Of a stretch of 47,474 nucleotides of DNA, positions 42,301 through 47,474 are shown in pieces. The translations under genes and the position numbers were made by a program. Under the pieces are notes generated by a model. That model was not told the origin of the DNA, ran no database searches, and was given only the letters and a program-made list of their open reading frames with translations. Source of the stretch: Candidatus Thermoflexus tengchongensis (GTDB lineage Bacteria; Chloroflexota; Anaerolineae; Thermoflexales; Thermoflexaceae); NCBI GenBank assembly GCA_016842085.1, contig JAEVEX010000033.1, positions 1 to 47,474 on the forward strand. Direction: 5' to 3'. Positions within the stretch are counted from its first letter, which is position 1; every line of letters begins with the position of its first letter.

Positions 42301-43786
42301 GCCCCTTCGGGACTGGTTGATCAACGCCCTGGGGATGCGCCCTGGCGCGCGGAACAAGGTGATCCCGGAATCCATTCTGCGGGCCAGTCGGGAGGAGATC
42401 ATCGCTTTCCTCCGGGGGCTGTTCCTGGATGCTTTCGTGACTAAGGATGGGCGCATGTTCGGCATCACCCTGGCCAGCCGGACGCTGATCCGTCAGTTGC
42501 AGGTTCTTCTTCTAAATATGGGGATCTTCTCCCGTGTAACCCGCAGTGGGGCGCATGCATGGGCGCTCACCGTGAGCGGTGAGGCCCTGGAGCGTCTGGC
42601 GGCGATTGCCCAATTCGACGAGCCATGGAAGACGCAGCGCATAGAGGCTCGCCATAACGGACGTGACCGCCGTCTCTTCAATTACGGGCTCCTGTTGCCG
42701 GAATCCGTCACCCAGGCGCTGCGGGCGATGCAGCGGGCTTCTACGCGATCCCTGCTCAGTCTGTATGGCAAGCCGGGGCCGGAGTATCAGCGGGCCCGTG
42801 TGAATCTGCTGATGGGCCACCGGATGGAGCGCCGGATGGCTCATCGGGTGTATCGTCATTTCGACGACGTCGAACATCCGTATGCCTGCGCTTTCTTCGC
42901 CAGCGATCGCCCGGATATGCTCTATATTCCGGTGGAGCGCGTTGAGAGCGGGTTTGCCGAAGTCTTTGATCTGCATGTTCCCGGCAGCCATGCCTTCATT
43001 GCAAACGGGATAGGGAACCACAACACCATTAATTTCCCCGAGACGGCAACGGTGGAGGATGTTGAAAAGGCTTACATGCTGGCCTGGAAGCTGGGATGCA
43101 AGGGGCTGACGGTGTATGTGGCGGGGTCCCGACAGAAGGAGGTGCTGGAGACGCTGGAGACGAAGGAGAAGAAGGAGAAGAAACGGGAGGAGGGACTGAT
43201 GGTTCCGACCCAGCCCACGCTGCCGCAGCCAGTGGGCCCGACCGTGCGTCCGCGGCCGCAGAAACTCGCTGGCGTCACCTACCGGATCGCCACGCCGGTG
43301 GGGACGGCGTTCATCACCCTGAATGAGAACGGCGAGGGTCAGCCCTTCGAGGTGTTCCTGAATGTGGGGAAGGCGGGTTCGGACATCGCGGCGGTGGCGG
43401 AGGCCATCGGGCGGCTGATCTCCCTGCTGCTGCGGCTGCCCTCCCCGGTGCCGCCGGCCGAGCGGCTGCGCCAGGTGGTGGATCAGCTCCAGGGCATCGG
43501 CGGGGGGCGCGCCCTGGGCTTCGGGCCGGAACGGGTGCGCAGCCTCCCCGACGGCATCGCCCGGGTGCTGGCGGAATACCTGACGGAGCGAGGGATGGAA
43601 GCCATTCCGGTCCCATCCCCAGCGGTTCAGCCGGCCCTCCCATTGTCCGAGGTCCCCCCGGCAGCCCCGGAGGAGACCGGGCGACTGGGACCTGTCGGGG
43701 ATCTTTGCCCGCAGTGCGGCGAGGCCACGCTGCTGGAGCAGGAAGGATGCCGGACCTGCTATAACTGCGGCTACAGCGAGTGTTAA
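39332..43786 (+). CDS. nrdJ: Adenosylcobalamin-dependent ribonucleotide reductase NrdJ with two inteins
   Basis: The 1484-codon frame encodes a class II reductase of about 858 residues after removal of two inteins. Catalytic residues are visible. The redox Cys in [12 protein letters not shown] is C288 of the precursor and follows intein 1. The thiyl-radical Cys lies in ATNPCGEQ (C496, mature C311) with Glu two residues on. Its redox partner C507 is 11 residues after it, the same spacing as in Thermotoga NrdJ. The C-terminus has a cysteine-rich tail, [26 protein letters not shown], for re-reduction or zinc binding. It makes dNTPs without oxygen dependence. It lies downstream of nrdR with shared operator sites and ends at a terminator. 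Confidence 0.96.
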   Translation: MTTRWEIRVDEANPEEEIPLTENGRIVLERRYLRKGPDGRPVETIPEMFRRVARAIAEAEKELGGDPALWEERFYRMLTSLRFLPNSPTFTGAGTPLGQLAACFTPEMRVMTDRGLKRIADLRPGDRVLTHRGRYQPVLQTSRRFYRGRLKVIKVRRIGQPIRATPEHPFLTPRGWVMAADLRPGDWVAVGFPKGILPVESFDLAGEIPVEDLEFQAVSIASPAHRPAADPNWGRHARWVPSLNADDGEHIYYEIEEIQTQDYEGAVYNCEVEEDHSYVVEGVVVHNCFVLPLEDDMGKIPGGIFQTLRDAALIQQTGGGNGFSFSRLRPKNAIVFSSMGRATGPVGFLRVYDRAFGEIAQGGSRRGANMAVLRVDHPDIEEFITCKTDENAITNFNISVGITDAFMRAVENDEEWELRFPDVLHPAYRDFRGTLEDAERAGIPIKVYKRVRARDLFRKIATQAHHNGEPGVLFLDTANRSNPVPHLYTLEATNPCGEQWLGPFENCCLGSVNLARHVKYVNGRAEVDWEKLQETVEWATRFLDNVVQVNRYVPAVPQLKEAAYRTRRIGLGFMGLADLMYHLRIRYGSEEGQEFAAQIAEFIRYHAMRTSIELAKERGPFPAIRGSIYDPENLKWEPPKPLKPYTRDWGRPPLDWNAIVEGIRRYGIRNAAQTTVAPTGTLSTVAGCEGYGCEPVFALAYIRYVHEAEGRLELRYVSPLFMRALKEAGLDEEARARIIEEVLRKGTCQHIQELPDWIRHTFVVAQDLTPEEHVWMQASIQAFIDNSISKCVTGDTLVLTENGLVPIASLSPMRLPDQFEPIQLRVVSPDGVEPANLFYYGGKRETRRVYLRYGFEIEGTPNHPIQVLGDDGRIRFVPLEALKPGDLVVLYMNQQRFGPPGQPLPPYVGSWRTSSRRIRFPERMSEDLAYLLGCITSEGSITANGVAICHHDRMLLQRLEGIFYELFGLRGHIVPDRRRKQLYNLQVNSRPLRDWLINALGMRPGARNKVIPESILRASREEIIAFLRGLFLDAFVTKDGRMFGITLASRTLIRQLQVLLLNMGIFSRVTRSGAHAWALTVSGEALERLAAIAQFDEPWKTQRIEARHNGRDRRLFNYGLLLPESVTQALRAMQRASTRSLLSLYGKPGPEYQRARVNLLMGHRMERRMAHRVYRHFDDVEHPYACAFFASDRPDMLYIPVERVESGFAEVFDLHVPGSHAFIANGIGNHNTINFPETATVEDVEKAYMLAWKLGCKGLTVYVAGSRQKEVLETLETKEKKEKKREEGLMVPTQPTLPQPVGPTVRPRPQKLAGVTYRIATPVGTAFITLNENGEGQPFEVFLNVGKAGSDIAAVAEAIGRLISLLLRLPSPVPPAERLRQVVDQLQGIGGGRALGFGPERVRSLPDGIARVLAEYLTERGMEAIPVPSPAVQPALPLSEVPPAAPEETGRLGPVGDLCPQCGEATLLEQEGCRTCYNCGYSEC
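39638..40192 (+). mobile_element. Mini-intein in NrdJ (intein 1, 185 residues)
   Basis: Residues 103-287 interrupt the conserved QLAA|CFVLP. Block A is [20 protein letters not shown], block B is [14 protein letters not shown] (TxxH), and blocks F/G run from [20 protein letters not shown] to +1 Cys. No LAGLIDADG motif is present, so it has no homing nuclease; it keeps a short insert between B and F (about residues 195-260). All splicing residues (C1, TxxH, HN, C+1) look intact. The second half is more AT-rich than the reductase around it. Confidence 0.93.
41702..43024 (+). mobile_element. Intein with LAGLIDADG domain in NrdJ (intein 2, 441 residues)
   Basis: Residues 791-1231 interrupt [26 protein letters not shown]. 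Block A is [20 protein letters not shown], block [12 protein letters not shown], and block [24 protein letters not shown] with +1 Thr. The endonuclease region has a first motif [15 protein letters not shown], with the acidic residue E938, and a second [15 protein letters not shown]. The second lacks the final Asp-Gly of the DADG consensus. Splicing residues look intact, so the host protein should mature, while homing activity is doubtful. Confidence 0.93.
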
Positions 43787-43792
43787 CCGGAT

Positions 43793-43820
43793 CCCCCCTC
43801 CCTGAAAGCAGGGAGGGGGG
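43793..43820 (+). terminator. Terminator hairpin after nrdJ
   Basis: CCCCCCTCCCTG (43793-43804) pairs with CAGGGAGGGGGG (43809-43820) in a 12-bp perfect stem with a 4-base AAAG-type loop, beginning 7 bases after the nrdJ stop. The tail GTTCGTT is only moderately T-rich. Confidence 0.8.
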
Positions 43821-43966
43821 GTTCGTTCCCGCCCAGGGCTTATGAGGTCAGGTCGAATCGGGAAGGCGAGAGGGCCTTTCCCGGTTCCACCTTCGTTGAT
43901 GGATTGGCCTGCCCCGGATGCTGCGAGGCGACGTGGGAAGAGGCGAAGGGGCCTTTCCCCCTGTTA

Positions 43967-44038
43967 ATACGACAACCGCAGATCGTTGAGCGGAGCCTCC
44001 CTGTTCTCCGTAGGGCAACGGCAAGCCGTTGCCCTACG
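43967..44038 (-). repeat. 72-bp palindromic repeat, copy 2 (inverted)
   Basis: Read on the minus strand this segment matches 8994-9065 over its full 72 bases with few mismatches. Its hairpin is stronger than in copy 1: CGTAGGGCAACGGC (44009-44022) pairs with its complement at 44025-44038 around AA. Similarity seems to continue weakly beyond 43967 (AGGCGAAGGGGCCTTT at 43941-43956 against the reverse of GGCCCTTTGCCC near 9120). It lies between the nrdJ terminator and mtnA; the rest of that gap is empty. Confidence 0.8.
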
Positions 44039-44061
44039 CTCCGCGTGGCGCTCCGTTCGAG

Positions 44062-44067
44062 TAAAAT
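44062..44067 (+). promoter_or_regulatory. -10 promoter element candidate for mtnA
   Basis: TAAAAT (5/6) lies 34 bases before the mtnA ATG, with GGAGG (44089-44093) as ribosome site between. It has no clear -35. It resembles the TAGAATCCC element before lon (TAAAATCCC here). Confidence 0.35.
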
Positions 44068-44100
44068 CCCCATTGATCTTTCCGGCATGGAGGCCTCAGA

Positions 44101-45138
<1,038 letters not shown>

Positions 45139-45218
45139 TGGCCAGAAGGGGAAACCCTTCGGGAGCTGGTGGCCATCGAACGTGGCTCCTACCCCCGGAA
45201 TCCAGGGGAGGAGAGCGG

Positions 45219-46829
45219 ATGTGGTTGCGTTGTGCTTCCTGTGAGCATCAGTGGCCGTATCTCCGTTTCGAGATCCGCTGCCCGCGTTGCGGCGGCGACT
45301 GGCTGGATGTCGTCTACGATCTGGAGGCCGTCCGCCGGCAGTGGGAGCGCGTGCTCCGCGAACGTCCCTTCACCATGTGGCGCTATCGGGAGCTTCTGCC
45401 CCTGCGCCAGGATCTCCACATCGTGACGATGGACGAAGGGGGAACGCCGCTGTTGCGGGCGGAGAACCTGGGGTTGATGCTGGGCCGTCCGCGTCTCTAC
45501 ATCAAGGACGAGCGCCAGAACCCCACGGGATCCTTCAAAGATCGCCAGGCCTCCCTGGCGATCTCCGTGGCGCGGGAAGCGGACCTGCGGGAGATGGTGG
45601 TGGCTTCCACCGGGAACGTGGCCATCTCCTACGCGGCCTACTGTGCCCGGGCCGGGATTCAGCTGTGGGCCTTCCTGGTCAGCTCTGCGCCCTCGGACAA
45701 AATGCGCGAGGTCGCTCTGTATGGCGCGGAGGTCATCAAGGTGACCGGGACTTACGACCAGACCAAGCAGGTGGCGGCCCGATTCGCCGAGCGGCGGGGG
45801 TTGTTCCTGGACCGGGGGATCCGCAGCCTGGCGGCGCGGGAGAGCATGAAGACCATCGCCTTCGAGATCGCCGAGCAGCTGGGGTGGCGGGCGCCGGACT
45901 GGTATATCCAGGCGGTGAGCGGCGGGATGGGCCCCATCGGGGTGTGGAAGGGTTTCCGGGAGCTCCAGGCCATGGGCCTGGTGGACCGGGTTCCGCGCAT
46001 TGGCGTTATCCAGGCGGAGGGCTGCGCGCCGATCGTGGAATCCTTCCGCGAAGGCCGGGAGCAGGCCCGGGTCGTCCAGACCCCGCGCACCCGCATCGCC
46101 ACGCTGGCGACCGGGGATCCGGGCCCGGCCTACCCGGTGCTGCGTCGCATCGTCCTGGAGACCGGGGGGGCGATGGAGCTGGTGAGCGATGAGGAGGCCT
46201 ATCGGGCGATGCATCTTCTGGCCAAGATGGAAGGGCTTTCGATGGAACCGGCGGCGGCCGCCGCTTTCGCCGGTGCCTTCAAGCTGATCGCCTCCGGGCG
46301 CATCCGGCCGGAGGAGACCGTGGTCATCAACGCTTCAGGGCATACCTTCCCGGTGGAGAAATTCGCCCTGGGGGAGGACTGGGTCCACACCCTGGAAGCC
46401 CCTGCCGCGCCTTCTGAGGGATTCCTCACCGCTCTGGATCAGCTGGACCCGCGCAGCCGGCGGGTGCTGATCGTCGACGACGATCCGGACGCCGCTCGCC
46501 TGATCCGGCGTATCCTCCAGGCGCGGGGGTCTTTCTACGTGGAGGAAGTCTATCGGGGCGATGAGGCCCTATCGCGGATCCGAGCGCAGCCGCCGGATGT
46601 GATCCTGCTGGATCTGATGATGCCCGGGATGGATGGCTTCTCCCTGCTGGAGGCGCTGAAGGCCGATGAGCAGCTGCGCCGTATCCCGGTCCTGGTGATC
46701 ACTGCCCGGAGCCTGGCGCCGGAGGAACAGGCCCGCCTGCGCGAGCAGGCCTATGCGGTGCTGGAGAAGGGAACCTTCACCGACGAGCACCTGCTCGAGG
46801 ATATGCTGGCGGCCCTCCATGCCTCGTAG
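45219..46829 (+). CDS. thrC: Threonine synthase-like PLP enzyme fused to a response-regulator receiver domain
   Basis: The protein has 536 residues. It begins with a four-cysteine zinc ribbon (LRCASCEH...IRCPRCGG). The fold-type II PLP domain has the catalytic lysine in NPTGSFKDRQA (K107), ASTGNVAISYAAYCARAG and the phosphate loop AVSGGMGPIGVWKG. These features match threonine synthase. Residues about 414-530 are a complete receiver domain: D420-D422 pocket, phosphoacceptor D465 in LLDLMMPGMDG, T495 and K517. The frame is continuous, with no stop or restart between. ATG 45219 has GGAGGAGAG upstream; the frame extends to 45135. It may be a phosphorylation-controlled enzyme or a sensor built on an enzyme fold; the kinase is unknown. 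Confidence 0.9.
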   Translation: MWLRCASCEHQWPYLRFEIRCPRCGGDWLDVVYDLEAVRRQWERVLRERPFTMWRYRELLPLRQDLHIVTMDEGGTPLLRAENLGLMLGRPRLYIKDERQNPTGSFKDRQASLAISVAREADLREMVVASTGNVAISYAAYCARAGIQLWAFLVSSAPSDKMREVALYGAEVIKVTGTYDQTKQVAARFAERRGLFLDRGIRSLAARESMKTIAFEIAEQLGWRAPDWYIQAVSGGMGPIGVWKGFRELQAMGLVDRVPRIGVIQAEGCAPIVESFREGREQARVVQTPRTRIATLATGDPGPAYPVLRRIVLETGGAMELVSDEEAYRAMHLLAKMEGLSMEPAAAAAFAGAFKLIASGRIRPEETVVINASGHTFPVEKFALGEDWVHTLEAPAAPSEGFLTALDQLDPRSRRVLIVDDDPDAARLIRRILQARGSFYVEEVYRGDEALSRIRAQPPDVILLDLMMPGMDGFSLLEALKADEQLRRIPVLVITARSLAPEEQARLREQAYAVLEKGTFTDEHLLEDMLAALHAS

Positions 46830-47028
46830 CCGGGATCCCTGGTGTCGGTTCTACCCGCTGGGGACTACTGCTGGATCACTGCTCACAATGGGCATTTGCT
46901 CAACGGCACCGAGCTCAGCCGCTGCGACCGAAGGCGGCGAAGCCGTCGAGGGAGCAGTCGGCTGGAGCAAGGGGTTAGCCCGCCTACTATTTGTAAGAGC
47001 TTCTAGCCGACTGTCCCTGAATAACCCC
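46830..47028. other. Intergenic region between convergent genes, no feature seen
   Basis: About 200 bases between the fused synthase and the minus-strand secreted protein. It contains short inverted GGCGGCGAAGCCG stretches but no convincing hairpin with T-run, RNA or gene. Confidence 0.4.
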
Positions 47029-47474
47029 TCATGGATATGCCGCCGGTGTGGGTGTCGAAATAGGCGAGATAAAAGGAGACGGCAGTTGGGTAGGCGTGGG
47101 CGTGCGCACGGGCGGTGGGGAAGTCGGGGTGGGGAACGGCGTGGGCCACGGAGTGGCCGTGGGGAAAGGTGTGCCTAAAGATGGCGCAAAAACTTTCCCA
47201 CCTTCCCGCCTCAGTTCAATGTGCACAAAATCCGAGCTCACCACCTGACCCAAACGGGGATCAAAACCTTCTGCGTGCAGTTGATAGGCTCCTTCTTTTG
47301 GAGGAAAGGTCACCAGAAATGCATATTCCTGAGCGCTGTTGGCCCAGACATCCGTGATCCACCACACCCCATTTCCCGCCGGCCATAATCTTTGCTCCTT
47401 GAATTCACCCTTCTCCGGCTTGATCTGAACCGAAGGATCCGGGGAAGAGAAGGTCAGCCCCAATTGGGGAAAAT
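47029..47474 (-). CDS. C-terminal part of a secreted protein with Pro/Thr-rich tail (partial)
   Basis: The minus-strand frame is open to the window edge, so the N-terminus is missing; 147 or more residues are visible. A beta-rich segment (WWITDVWANSAQEYAFLVTFPPKEGAYQLHAEGFD) precedes a low-complexity tail of about 50 residues alternating T, P, and S (TPFPTATPWPTPFPTPTSPPP). Such tails are common in extracytoplasmic proteins of Chloroflexota, where they act as flexible, possibly glycosylated, linkers. No catalytic motif is seen in the visible part. Confidence 0.7.
   Translation of the reverse strand, partial: FPQLGLTFSSPDPSVQIKPEKGEFKEQRLWPAGNGVWWITDVWANSAQEYAFLVTFPPKEGAYQLHAEGFDPRLGQVVSSDFVHIELRREGGKVFAPSLGTPFPTATPWPTPFPTPTSPPPVRTPTPTQLPSPFISPISTPTPAAYP

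Noticed and set aside
39332-43786. NrdJ intein regions considered as separate genes or as domain insertions
   Set aside because: Flanks join perfectly into conserved reductase sequence, and splice junction residues are present, so inteins explain them fully.
47048-47357. Gly/Val-rich plus-strand frames near the end
   Set aside because: They are the complement of the Pro/Thr-rich tail encoded on the minus strand.

Overview
The window is a chromosomal segment of a GC-rich, probably thermophilic bacterium. The gene content looks like Chloroflexota (Anaerolineae/Thermoflexus-like): a complete-looking cytochrome c maturation cluster with unusual fusions, an intein-bearing adenosylcobalamin-dependent ribonucleotide reductase under NrdR, an orphan BMP-type lipoprotein, a Uma2 protein, and secreted proteins with Pro/Thr-rich tails. 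That taxonomic call is an inference from content and style; no rRNA or tRNA gene is present to confirm it.

Region 1 (1-12040) is a System I (Ccm) cytochrome c biogenesis cluster: ccmF, ccmH, ccmG, a ccmI-like gene, a dihaem cytochrome c lipoprotein, a fused ccmA-ccmB gene, ccmC, a tiny ccmD, a ccdA-like gene, a TlpA lipoprotein and a small 4-TM protein. CcmAB and CcmC would handle haem on the outer face of the membrane. CcdA with CcmG/TlpA would supply reductant for apocytochrome thiols, and CcmF/CcmH would ligate haem. No ccmE is present. Two foreign-looking modules sit in the cluster: a HEPN/nucleotidyltransferase pair (its MNT partner cut by the window edge) overlapping ccmF, and an AAA ATPase plus TOPRIM-like pair wedged between ccmF and ccmH. 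The ccdA gene looks circularly permuted, with its first helix at the C-terminus.

Region 2 (12152-17476) holds a receiver-roadblock response regulator, a BMP-family lipoprotein, a Uma2 nuclease-like protein, a tandem hairpin repeat and lon protease.

Region 3 (17551-36503) is a cell-surface glycan cluster: GT4 and GT2 glycosyltransferases, SAM methyltransferases, GT-C type membrane proteins, a sugar nucleotidyltransferase and a secreted four-repeat surface protein. Its central part (about 26.3-33.3 kb) is strikingly AT-rich compared with both flanks, suggesting horizontal acquisition. It ends at a strong hairpin between convergent genes. Region 4 (36504-37705) is a scar zone: a transposase remnant, a DUF433 antitoxin and a broken toxin gene.

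Region 5 (37706-47474) holds a histidine phosphatase, nrdR, nrdJ interrupted by two inteins, mtnA, and a threonine synthase-like enzyme fused to a response-regulator receiver domain. The last gene is a partial secreted protein on the minus strand. NrdR-box-like palindromes lie in front of both nrdR and nrdJ, so the repressor probably controls itself and the reductase. A 72-bp palindromic repeat occurs twice in opposite orientation, 35 kb apart (8994 and 43967).
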